Below are positions 35,126-43,471 of a stretch of 64,000 bases of DNA, piece after piece. Within the stretch, counting starts at the first letter, position 1. Each line of letters starts with the position of its first letter. Under the pieces are notes generated by a model. The model ran no database searches and had not been told where the DNA came from. It saw only the letters and a list, made by a program, of their open reading frames with translations. Source of the stretch: Sulfurospirillum sp964466465 (GTDB taxonomy: Bacteria > Campylobacterota > Campylobacteria > Campylobacterales > Sulfurospirillaceae); contig CAYXNJ010000003.1 in assembly GCA_964466465.1 (NCBI GenBank), forward strand, positions 32,202-96,201, read 5' to 3'. A program made the position numbers and the translations under genes.

Positions 35126-35879
35126 ACTCTGTTTTCTGACGCTTTTAATGCTTTCAGGCTGTACAACTACCCATCAAGAAAAAATTGGTGAAGTGTTGCA
35201 GTCACATGGTGCAACGAACTTGCATTATGACTATAAAAAAATTGTGGAAAATCTCATCCTCTATAAAGAAAAATTAGACCTTCGTAACCCAAACGCTTAT
35301 AGTAAAGAGAGTCAAAACTACATCCTCAATGAAATGCGCAACTCAAAAAACACGATTCGTATGAAGTACAATGGTGTTTATCTCAAATCCTATGATGATT
35401 ATTTACGTCTTGCTTTTGATAAAAACAGTAATGTCCCTGATAGAAATGATTTTCTTATTCTAGGGCTCTATAAACTCATTTGGGAGAGTTATAAGATAGG
35501 CGAAGGACACCAAATGACTACACTTTCTTATGATCAAGAAGCCTTTAAAAAGCTTTACTACTATCTTGAAGTCATTAAATGGAAAGTGAAAACAGCCAAA
35601 GATAAAAATGACAATTTTCTCTTCCTCACGTGGCAAAATAACTGGCAAATCGAATTAAACAATAAACTCCACTCAGGGCAATCGTCCTCGTGGGATTTAA
35701 TAGAAAATCTTTCTTCTATTAAAAACCATAAAGAGAGTATTTTAGATCCATCCAATTTTAACTTTGAAGTACTTTTGAGTCAAATTATTTTTCATGCTAA
35801 AAACAGTGCTCGCCTCATCGGTAAAGAACCTGTTGATATAGGAATTGATGCGATGATAAGCCTAGTGCTGTTTTTATAG
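35118..35879 (+). CDS. Lipoprotein of unknown function
   Basis: Protein of 253 aa with a lipoprotein signal (LTLLMLSGCTTT). The ATG at 35118 is chosen because it starts the signal peptide and follows GAGGAA; the frame extends five codons earlier from a GTG. The mature part is mostly helical (KIVENLILYKEKLDLRNPNAYS, YLEVIKWKVK). No family was recognised. It overlaps the small charged-protein gene by 8 nt and ends the Na/Pi operon. Confidence 0.65.
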   Translation: MIRLCFLTLLMLSGCTTTHQEKIGEVLQSHGATNLHYDYKKIVENLILYKEKLDLRNPNAYSKESQNYILNEMRNSKNTIRMKYNGVYLKSYDDYLRLAFDKNSNVPDRNDFLILGLYKLIWESYKIGEGHQMTTLSYDQEAFKKLYYYLEVIKWKVKTAKDKNDNFLFLTWQNNWQIELNNKLHSGQSSSWDLIENLSSIKNHKESILDPSNFNFEVLLSQIIFHAKNSARLIGKEPVDIGIDAMISLVLFL

Positions 35880-35970
35880 GTATTTTTCAAACCTTTATAA
35901 TACTTGATCTTGCTCAATCTTTCTGGCTCATTTTTTCATTATAATATGCCAAAATTAACAAGGAGTTATT

Positions 35971-36165
35971 ATGGAAATCAACAATATTCAAGTATGTAAC
36001 GTTTGCTTAAGATCAAGCGATGAGAGTGCTGGTGCAGTCTTTATTAAAGCAATGAAAAACGGTGAAGAGATTCACGTGTGTACAGGATGTATCCCACACA
36101 TTATTCACGGAAGTGGTGATGTCGTAAAATCAAATGCTCAAGTTGCTGCTGAAGTTCAAAAATAG
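35971..36165 (+). CDS. Small double-CxxC (zinc-ribbon-like) protein
   Basis: Protein of 64 aa with two CxxC pairs (VCNVCLRS and VCTGCIPH) spaced about 30 residues apart, a pattern for zinc or redox centres; two His follow the second pair (IPHIIHG). Good ribosome site (AAGGAG). Probable -10 TATAAT around 35940. It stands alone and is followed directly by a strong hairpin. Function unknown. Confidence 0.7.
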   Translation: MEINNIQVCNVCLRSSDESAGAVFIKAMKNGEEIHVCTGCIPHIIHGSGDVVKSNAQVAAEVQK

Positions 36166-36274
36166 ACTTCTTGCAAAACGAATTTTGCAAGAAGTAAGAG
36201 CACCAAGGGTGCGAGGGCTTTCTGCCGAAGAAAACCCAGTGTTAACGTAGTTTTTAGAGCTTTGCTCTAAAAAC
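36166..36274. other. Four-hairpin intergenic element
   Basis: Four hairpins in a row: a 13-bp perfect stem with CGAA loop (36166-36195), GCACC/GGTGC (36200-36212), a 9-bp stem with one mismatch (36215-36237) and an 11-bp perfect stem GTTTTTAGAGC/GCTCTAAAAAC (36250-36274). The first begins right after the stop of the CxxC gene. None has a clean T run, so this is more than one simple terminator. Confidence 0.55.
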
Positions 36275-36291
36275 GTGTCAAGAATTAAAAT

Positions 36292-36313
36292 CAGAGGGCT
36301 TATTCGCCCTCTG
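36292..36313 (-). terminator. Terminator of the pyruvate oxidoreductase gene
   Basis: CAGAGGGC / GCCCTCTG, 8-bp stem over the stop codon, with ATTTTAATT following on the minus strand. Confidence 0.65.
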
Positions 36314-39300
36314 GTAACTCATTTGCAAAGCTCGCATTTGCTAGACGGTTGAGTTGTCTCCATCTACGTTGCGCATCTTTTTTATTGTGATCAAAGAGTG
36401 CTTGCGCATGCTCAGGATTTGATTTTTTGAGTGACGCATAACGTACCTCATTCATCAAGAAGTCATCATACAATGACCAATCTGGCTCTTTGCCTGTAAT
36501 TTTAATTGGATTCTCACCTTTATCCGCTAAACGTGGATCGTAGGTATAAATTGGCCAGTAACCACATTTGGTTGCAAGTTCACCTTGGTTACCAGATTTA
36601 CCCATACCACCTTTAATACCATGAGCAATACATGGAGAATAAGCAATAATCAGAGAAACACCAGGGTATGCTTCTGCTGCTTCAAACGCTTTAATGGTTT
36701 GCGCTGCAGATGCGTTTGAGTTGATTTGTGCAACAAAAACGTTACCGTATGTCATCGCAATATAGCCAAGATCTTTTTTCTGGCTAGGTTTACCTGCTGC
36801 AGTAAACTGAGCAATTGAACCTGCACGAGAAGATTTTGAGCTTTGACCACCCGTATTTGAGTAAACCTCTGTATCAAGAACCAAGATGTTTACATCTTCG
36901 CCACTTGCGATAACATGATCTAATCCACCGTAACCGATGTCATATGCCCAACCGTCTCCACCAAAAATCCATTGTGATTTTTTAGAAATGTACTGTTTGA
37001 GGCTTAAAATAACATCTGCACCTGGTGCTGTTGGATTTGCTTTCAATAGAGGCACTAAAAGATCACGGATTTCAGTAGATTTTGCTCTATCGTCTCTAAA
37101 TTCAATCCAATCTTTGTAAAGTGCTGCAATCGCATTTGGTGCTTTTTCAATAGAAGCATCCATAACCGAGTGAATTCTATGGCGCATTGTCTCATTCGCA
37201 ACGTGCATACCAAGACCAAACTCAGCATTGTCTTCAAAGAGTGAGTTACCCCATGCAGGACCATGACCTTTATCATTTTTACGGTATGGTGTTGAAGGAG
37301 CAGAACCACCATAAATTGACGAACATCCTGTTGCATTAGCGATCATCATGCTATCACCAAATAAACGTGTCGCTAGAGTAATATATGGTGTTTCACCACA
37401 ACCTGGACATGCAGCATGGAACTCAAAGAGTGGTTGTGCAAACAAGGCACCTTTAACGCTGTTTTTAGAAAGAATATCATCTTTATACGTTACTTTTTTG
37501 AAGAGGTAATCTGCATTGACTTGTTCACCCGCTTCAAGGCTCTCTTGCAATGGAACCATCACCAATGATTTCTCTTTTGTAGGACATGCTTCAGCACAAA
37601 GATCACATCCAGTACAGTCAAGTGATGAAACTTGGATTTTGTATTTTAGACCTTTAAGTTCTTTACCTTTTGCTTCAAGAGCATGTGCTTTAACACCCTC
37701 AGGTGCAGCTGCAAACTCTGCATCATTGATAAGGAATGGACGAATAACCGCGTGTGGACATACGAATGCACATTGATTACATTGAATACAATTCTCTTCA
37801 ATCCATTTTGGAACCATAACGCCAACACCACGTTTTTCATACTCAGTGGTTCCATGCTCAAATGTACCATCTTCATAGCCATTAAAGACTGAAACAGGGA
37901 GTGTATCACCGCGTGCAGCATTGATTGGTTTTGCAATCGCTTCAACAAATGGTGTACCTTTGTAGCTTACAACTTCTTGTGTTTTTACTTCATCAGCAAG
38001 ATTTGCCCATGATGGATCAACGTCAACTTTAATAAGTCCATTAGCGCCTACATCAATTGCTTTGTAGTTAAGCTCTACAATTTGCTCACCTTTTTTGTGA
38101 TACGTTTTGTACGCTTGTTTTTTCATAAATGTTTGTGCTTGTTCAAAATCAATGATTTCTGCAAGTTTAAAGAACGCTGATTGCATAATTGTATTACTTC
38201 TGTTACCAAGACCAATATCACGCGCTAGTTTTGTCGCATTGATGATATAGAAGTTTGCTTTGCGTTTTGCAAGAATACGCTTTACCTTGTTAGGAATACG
38301 CTTAATTGTCTCTTCAGCATCCCAAATAGAGTTCAGCAAGAATGTACCATGTTCGCGAATACCATCAACAACGTCATACAATTCAAGGTATGCAGCCACA
38401 GAACAGGCGACAAAGTGTGGGTTAGAAACTAAGTATGTTGAACGAATTGGATGTTTTCCAAAACGTAAGTGTGAACGTGTGAAACCACCAGATTTTTTGG
38501 AGTCGTATGCAAAATATGCTTGTGCATACATATCTGTCTCATCACCAATGATTTTAATAGAACTTTTGTTCGCACCAACCGTACCATCCGCACCAAGACC
38601 ATAGAATAGACACTCTTTTGTCTCTGGCTCACCAAGACTGAGTTTTTCGCCCACTGGTAATGATTTGAAGGTGACGTCATCAACGATACCTACGGTAAAG
38701 TCATTTTTAGGATCAGCAAGTTTAAGGTTTTCAAATACCGCAATCATTTGCGCTGGATCAACGTCTTTTGAAGAAAGACCATAACGTCCACCAACGATGA
38801 TAGGTGCATTTTTATGACCATAGAATGCTGCTCTCATATCAAGATACAATGGCTCGCCAATAGATCCTGCTTCTTTTGTTCTATCAAGTACAGAAATCTT
38901 TTTAACAGATTCAGGCATAACATCCATAAGGTATTTAATGCTAAATGGACGGTAAAGATGTGGTGTAATCAAACCTACTTTTTCGCCTTTGTTCATTAAA
39001 TAATCAATAGTTTCTTTCAAACACTCAGTTACTGAGCCCATCGCAACGACAATTCTGTCTGCATCTGGCGCACCATAATAGGTGAATGGTTTATATTCAC
39101 GTCCTGTCTCTTTTGAGATTTCAGCCATGTAGTGTGCTACGATGTCAGGTAAGGCGTCATAAAACTTGTTTTGTGCTTCTCTACCTTGGAAATAGATATC
39201 ATCGTTCTGAGCGGTACCTCTGGTTTTTGGAGACTCAGGGTTTAAAGCTTCATCACGGAAACGCTGAACCGCTTCTTTATCCAACAGTCTATCAAATACT

Positions 39301-39866
39301 GCATAGTCCATCACTTCAATTTTTTGAATTTCATGTGATGTTCTAAAACCATCAAAAAAGTGCATGAAAGGAACTCTTCCTTTAATAGCCGCTAAGTGTG
39401 CAACACCTGCTAAGTCCATAACTTGTTGAACAGAACCAGATGAAAGCATTGCATAACCTGTTTGGCGCGCTGCATAAACGTCTTGGTGATCACCAAAGAT
39501 TGAAAGAGCATGAGTTGCAAGGGTTCTTGCACTAACGTGAATAACACTTGGTAACAACTCACCTGCCATTTTATACATATTTGGGATTTTAAGTAACAAA
39601 CCTTGAGAAGCCGTATAGGTCGTTGTAAGAGCACCTGCTTGAAGTGAACCATGCACCGTTCCAGCAGCACCGCCTTCACTTTGCATTTCAACAACCTTAA
39701 CAGGCATTCCAAATAAGTTTTTCTTTCCTTGACTTGCCCAAATGTCGGTAAAATCCGCCATTGGAGAAGAAGGTGTAATTGGGTAAATACCAGCAACTTC
39801 GGTAAAGGCGTAAGATGCGTATGCCGCAGCTTCGTTACCATCCATAGTTTTCATGACTTTAGCCAT
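36300..39866 (-). CDS. nifJ: Pyruvate:ferredoxin (flavodoxin) oxidoreductase, single-chain
   Basis: Full-length one-chain enzyme of 1188 aa that turns pyruvate and CoA into acetyl-CoA, CO2 and reduced ferredoxin or flavodoxin. In order: N-terminal pyrimidine/substrate domain (GIYPITPSSPMAD), domain II, CoA-binding domain, gamma-like domain, two 4Fe-4S motifs (CIQCNQCAFVCP and CTGCDLCAEACP), then the TPP-binding part with CPGCGETPY, GDGWAYDIGYGGLDH and NTGGQSSKSSRAGS, and a late Cys for the proximal cluster. Many relatives use four separate subunits, so the fused form is notable. It has a 173-bp leader region without a gene. Confidence 0.95.
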   Translation of the reverse strand: MAKVMKTMDGNEAAAYASYAFTEVAGIYPITPSSPMADFTDIWASQGKKNLFGMPVKVVEMQSEGGAAGTVHGSLQAGALTTTYTASQGLLLKIPNMYKMAGELLPSVIHVSARTLATHALSIFGDHQDVYAARQTGYAMLSSGSVQQVMDLAGVAHLAAIKGRVPFMHFFDGFRTSHEIQKIEVMDYAVFDRLLDKEAVQRFRDEALNPESPKTRGTAQNDDIYFQGREAQNKFYDALPDIVAHYMAEISKETGREYKPFTYYGAPDADRIVVAMGSVTECLKETIDYLMNKGEKVGLITPHLYRPFSIKYLMDVMPESVKKISVLDRTKEAGSIGEPLYLDMRAAFYGHKNAPIIVGGRYGLSSKDVDPAQMIAVFENLKLADPKNDFTVGIVDDVTFKSLPVGEKLSLGEPETKECLFYGLGADGTVGANKSSIKIIGDETDMYAQAYFAYDSKKSGGFTRSHLRFGKHPIRSTYLVSNPHFVACSVAAYLELYDVVDGIREHGTFLLNSIWDAEETIKRIPNKVKRILAKRKANFYIINATKLARDIGLGNRSNTIMQSAFFKLAEIIDFEQAQTFMKKQAYKTYHKKGEQIVELNYKAIDVGANGLIKVDVDPSWANLADEVKTQEVVSYKGTPFVEAIAKPINAARGDTLPVSVFNGYEDGTFEHGTTEYEKRGVGVMVPKWIEENCIQCNQCAFVCPHAVIRPFLINDAEFAAAPEGVKAHALEAKGKELKGLKYKIQVSSLDCTGCDLCAEACPTKEKSLVMVPLQESLEAGEQVNADYLFKKVTYKDDILSKNSVKGALFAQPLFEFHAACPGCGETPYITLATRLFGDSMMIANATGCSSIYGGSAPSTPYRKNDKGHGPAWGNSLFEDNAEFGLGMHVANETMRHRIHSVMDASIEKAPNAIAALYKDWIEFRDDRAKSTEIRDLLVPLLKANPTAPGADVILSLKQYISKKSQWIFGGDGWAYDIGYGGLDHVIASGEDVNILVLDTEVYSNTGGQSSKSSRAGSIAQFTAAGKPSQKKDLGYIAMTYGNVFVAQINSNASAAQTIKAFEAAEAYPGVSLIIAYSPCIAHGIKGGMGKSGNQGELATKCGYWPIYTYDPRLADKGENPIKITGKEPDWSLYDDFLMNEVRYASLKKSNPEHAQALFDHNKKDAQRRWRQLNRLANASFANELPEGE

Positions 39867-40040
39867 TAAATTCCCCTTAGTTTATTTTCTCATTCATTCT
39901 TTGGTTTGATGATTATCTCATTCTACTTAGCATTCTCTTAATAACTCATAAATGAAACTTAAGAGCCGCTAATTTAATGAAAGTTTAACCAAGCCCTACG
40001 CAAAATCATAGTCTAAAAATATGATAAAGATATAACAAAT
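39867..40040. other. Intergenic region, no gene
   Basis: AT-rich 174-bp stretch between the pyruvate oxidoreductase start and the end of the HAD phosphatase gene. It should hold the oxidoreductase promoter; no clear box, repeat or RNA gene was recognised. Confidence 0.5.
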
Positions 40041-40679
40041 CTATGAAGATTGAGCGACCATTTTGACTGCATCAAGTGCGTCATGAACAATGAAATTTGT
40101 GTGTTTTTCAAGATCATATTTGCTGCCATATCCGCACAAAACACCGATGCTATGGACACCCGCTTCTTTAGCACAGATTAAATCCATTGGTGTATCTCCT
40201 ATCATCCATGTGTGAGCAGGGTCTGCATTTAATGCGAGGAGTGCTTTTTGTATTGGTTCAGGATGAGGCTTAGGATGCGTAACACTCTCTCTTCCAATCA
40301 GAACTTTAAAGTGGTGCATCACACCAAGATGCTCTAAAAGCTCTTCCGAATAACGTGCCGTTTTGGTAGTAACAACTCCAAGTGTAGCTATTTTAGAAGC
40401 ATGTTTAATCGCTTCAAAGGCTAAAGGCAATAGTGTCGTTTTTTTACGTGAAATCAGTCTATAATGCTCCTTATATGCTGCAACATAGTCATTCGCTTCT
40501 AAGAGATCAATTCCTAGCATCGTAAACATCAAATCCAAAGGGTGCCCAATGAGTTTTTTAATCTGCTCATCCTCAGGAACTTGCCTTCCAAAGGTTTCAT
40601 AAGCGACTCCAAAACTCTCTAAAATAGCATCCGTTGAATCAATCAATGTACCGTCTAAATCAAATAAAATTGTCTTCAT
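40041..40679 (-). CDS. HAD-family phosphatase, phosphoglycolate phosphatase-like
   Basis: HAD hydrolase of 212 aa with a helical cap: motif I DLDGTLIDS, motif II VVTTKT, motif III lysine in THPKPHPEP and motif IV MIGDTPMDLICA. Closest by pattern to Gph/PpaX enzymes, which remove phosphate from 2-phosphoglycolate or pyrophosphate. The ATG at 40679 follows AAGGG; a GTG two codons upstream is also in frame. Substrate unproven. Confidence 0.85.
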   Translation of the reverse strand: MKTILFDLDGTLIDSTDAILESFGVAYETFGRQVPEDEQIKKLIGHPLDLMFTMLGIDLLEANDYVAAYKEHYRLISRKKTTLLPLAFEAIKHASKIATLGVVTTKTARYSEELLEHLGVMHHFKVLIGRESVTHPKPHPEPIQKALLALNADPAHTWMIGDTPMDLICAKEAGVHSIGVLCGYGSKYDLEKHTNFIVHDALDAVKMVAQSS

Positions 40680-40748
40680 TTTCACCCTTAATACTTCTTT
40701 TACATAGATTGGACTATTATAACTTCAAGACCATTAAAAAGGAGATAC

Positions 40749-41555
40749 ATGTTACACAAAAGTTTTATACTTTTAACTCCACTTATGCTGTGCGCAGCTA
40801 ACTGGCAAGATGCCGTTAATACGGCAGTAAGTGCTACTTCATCGACACAGAAAAGTGCAACAACAAGTGGCACAAGCACATCACAGAGTACTGCAACATC
40901 TGGAGTGAAGGAAGCTCTGAGTCTTGGTGCTAAACAAGCCGTTTCACTGCTTGGGAAAGAGGGAGGCTACCTAAACAATGCAGCTGTTAAAATTCCACTT
41001 CCTGCGTCTCTGAAACCTGTAGCTACAGCTGCAGAAAAGTTGGGTGGTAAATCTTATGTGGATGATTTTGTTAAGACCATGAATACTGCAGCAACAAAGT
41101 CAGTTCCTAAAACGGCTTCTATTCTAAGTGATACTATCTCAAACATGAGTGTAGAAGATGCTAACGCTATTGTAAGTGGCGGCAATACAGCAGCAACAGA
41201 TTATTTCAAAACAAAAGCAGGAACAAAACTTCTCAGTGCGATTATGCCTATCATTAAAGAGAGCATTAAAGAGAGTCAAGTGATGAGCTCATACCAAAGC
41301 CTTAAAGGTTTTGCAGGTGGTGGTAATGCAACTTCTGGACTTACCAATAACGCGATGGTTGGGCAAGCTTCTTCTATTGCTAAAGGGTTAGGTATGGGAG
41401 ACGCTGTACCGAGTGGAGATGAAGATATTGAAGATTATATTGGTCGTAAAACTCTTGATGGACTTTTTTACATGATTGCAGAGAAAGAAAAAGCGCTTCG
41501 TAGCAACCCAATGGCAAGTGGAAGCTCAATTATTCAACAAGTCTTTGGAAAATAG
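40749..41555 (+). CDS. DUF4197 secreted protein
   Basis: Exported protein of 268 aa with a signal peptide (FILLTPLMLCAANW). After a Ser/Thr/Ala-rich linker the DUF4197 core follows: VKIPLPASLKPVATAAEKLGGKSYVDDFVKTMNTAA, MSVEDANAIVSGG, ATDYFKTKAGTKL and a C-terminal DGLFYMIAEKEKALRSNP. The low-complexity T/S stretch at about 30-50 is longer than usual. Function of the family is unknown. Stop abuts the convergent mscS stop with no spacing. Confidence 0.82.
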   Translation: MLHKSFILLTPLMLCAANWQDAVNTAVSATSSTQKSATTSGTSTSQSTATSGVKEALSLGAKQAVSLLGKEGGYLNNAAVKIPLPASLKPVATAAEKLGGKSYVDDFVKTMNTAATKSVPKTASILSDTISNMSVEDANAIVSGGNTAATDYFKTKAGTKLLSAIMPIIKESIKESQVMSSYQSLKGFAGGGNATSGLTNNAMVGQASSIAKGLGMGDAVPSGDEDIEDYIGRKTLDGLFYMIAEKEKALRSNPMASGSSIIQQVFGK

Positions 41556-42371
41556 TTACGCTTCAAGCGTACTTGATAATGGAGGATGAGGAATACTTAT
41601 CCTCTTTTCATCAAAAGTAAGTTTGACTTTTTCAGTTACTGAGAAACTCACAGATGCAGTGTCTTCATTTTTTACCCAAAAACGTACCATCAATTTAACG
41701 CTTGTTTGTGCTAATTCACTTACTGCCACAAAAGGAGCAGGATCATTGAGTACTTTTGGTTCATTGTCAATAATCTTTTGTAAAGTCTCTTTTGCCAAAC
41801 GAAGATCGTCTTCATAGCCAATATTGAAAACTAAATCAACACGAGAAGTAGGCTTTACAGAAAAATTGATAATATTTTTGCCAATAACAGCAGAATTAGG
41901 AATGATGATTTGCTTATTGTCACCTGTTTTAAGAACAACACTAAAAAGGTTGAGCTCTTCTACCGTACCATTTTCTCCTGCAACTTGCACGGAATGACCT
42001 ATTTTAAAAGGACGGAAGAATACCAATAAAATACCGGCACCTACATTAGAAAGTGTACCTTGAAGTGCCAAGCCTATAGCAAGACCTGCTGTTCCAAGAA
42101 TCGCAAGAAAAGAGGTGGTGTTTATGCCTAGATTGCTAAGTGCTGCTAGGATAATCACCACCAAAAGACCAAAATAGATTACATTGGAAAAGAAGCTGGT
42201 AATCGTCTCGTCAATTTTAGAAGTACGCATACCCTTCACCACAATTGCCGTAAAAATAGAGGCTATCTTTTTACCAACAAAAAAAATTAGTAAAGAAGCA
42301 AGTACTTTCACTCCATACAAAGTGATAAAATTAACAATAACCGTCCAGCTTAAATCCATATGTAAATTCAT
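41556..42371 (-). CDS. Small-conductance mechanosensitive channel, MscS family
   Basis: Channel of 271 aa with three membrane helices (about 12-35, 60-80, 85-110), the pore-lining segment AILGTAGLAIGLALQGTLSNVGAGILL and the beta domain FKIGHSVQVAGENGTVEELNLFSVVLKTGDNKQIIIPNS. It releases solutes on hypo-osmotic shock. It sits 12 nt behind ompA and may be co-transcribed with it. Confidence 0.92.
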   Translation of the reverse strand: MNLHMDLSWTVIVNFITLYGVKVLASLLIFFVGKKIASIFTAIVVKGMRTSKIDETITSFFSNVIYFGLLVVIILAALSNLGINTTSFLAILGTAGLAIGLALQGTLSNVGAGILLVFFRPFKIGHSVQVAGENGTVEELNLFSVVLKTGDNKQIIIPNSAVIGKNIINFSVKPTSRVDLVFNIGYEDDLRLAKETLQKIIDNEPKVLNDPAPFVAVSELAQTSVKLMVRFWVKNEDTASVSFSVTEKVKLTFDEKRISIPHPPLSSTLEA

Positions 42372-42383
42372 AAAAAGCCTAAA

Positions 42384-43391
42384 TTATTTTTTGAAAATTG
42401 CGTCAACTCTTCTGTTTTCAGCACGGCCTGCTTCAGTGTCGTTGGTTGCAACTGGTTTACTCTCGCCATACGCTTCTGTTGTTACTTTAGCACCAGCTAC
42501 ACCAAGAGTTGAAAGTGCTTTTGCAACTGCTTTTGCACGTTGATCTGAAAGTTTCATATTGTAAGCGTCGCTACCTTTAGAGTCTGTATGACCTTCAAGA
42601 ACAACATTGTAACCTGGGTTTTGTTTCATAAAGTCTGCAACTTTTTGAATTTCAGGCATAAATTCAGGTTTTACAGTTGATTTATCAAAATCAAATTTTA
42701 CATGTAAACGAATAATTTTTGTACAGCCATCAGCGTCCACTACTGTACCTTTTGGTGTATTTGGACATTTGTCTTTATCATCATAAACACCATCACCATC
42801 GCTGTCTTTTGGAGCTGGAGCTACAACTGGAGCTGCAACTGGAGTAGCTTTTGCTACAACTGGAGCTGATTTTGCATCAAAAGGAATGACAAAGCCAAGG
42901 CTGTAGAACATATTGTTATCGCCATGATCAAATTTAATAGCATGACGTACTTCTGCTTTAAGTGCGAAATTATCAGTTACCCAGTATTTTACACCACCAC
43001 CGTATTGTGCAAACATGCTACTTTTATTATCAAGTTGCTCATTGTTTACATCTTCGTAACCAAGACCAACAAGAGCATACAATGCAGCTTCTGGAGTCAT
43101 TTTGTATTCTTTAACGATGTTTGCATAGTAGCGATTAAAATCTGTATCGTCAGTTCTACCCGCCTTGTAATCAACATTATCAGTTCTGTCGTAACCTAAT
43201 TCAATTTGGCTTACAATGTTATTATCCAAATTGATGCCAAATCTTAAACCATATGTCAACTGATTTTTAAGATCTAAATTACCTTCTGGTAAAACACCGC
43301 CAATGGTTGGTGTCACCTCATAGTTGTATGCAGTTGGTGCTGCAAACGCCAAAGATGCTAATGCTGCCAATGAAAACAATGTTTTTTTCAT
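42384..43391 (-). CDS. OmpA/OprF-family outer-membrane porin
   Basis: Outer-membrane protein of 335 aa: signal peptide (MKKTLFSLAALASLAFAA), N-terminal 8-strand barrel (about 19-170), a Pro/Ala/Val-rich linker, one thrombospondin type 3 calcium repeat (DSDGDGVYDDKDKCPNTPKG) and a C-terminal OmpA peptidoglycan-binding domain (LEGHTDSKGSDAYN, LSDQRAKAV, RRVDAIFKK). It ties the outer membrane to the cell wall; CadF is the Campylobacter relative. A minus-strand TATAAT lies at 43448-43443. Confidence 0.92.
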   Translation of the reverse strand: MKKTLFSLAALASLAFAAPTAYNYEVTPTIGGVLPEGNLDLKNQLTYGLRFGINLDNNIVSQIELGYDRTDNVDYKAGRTDDTDFNRYYANIVKEYKMTPEAALYALVGLGYEDVNNEQLDNKSSMFAQYGGGVKYWVTDNFALKAEVRHAIKFDHGDNNMFYSLGFVIPFDAKSAPVVAKATPVAAPVVAPAPKDSDGDGVYDDKDKCPNTPKGTVVDADGCTKIIRLHVKFDFDKSTVKPEFMPEIQKVADFMKQNPGYNVVLEGHTDSKGSDAYNMKLSDQRAKAVAKALSTLGVAGAKVTTEAYGESKPVATNDTEAGRAENRRVDAIFKK

Positions 43392-43471
43392 TTCATATCC
43401 TTTAAAACTAATATTTCTAACATTTCATGCGTGAAAAAGTAAATTATAGCACAACTTTAAGCAAAGAAAAA

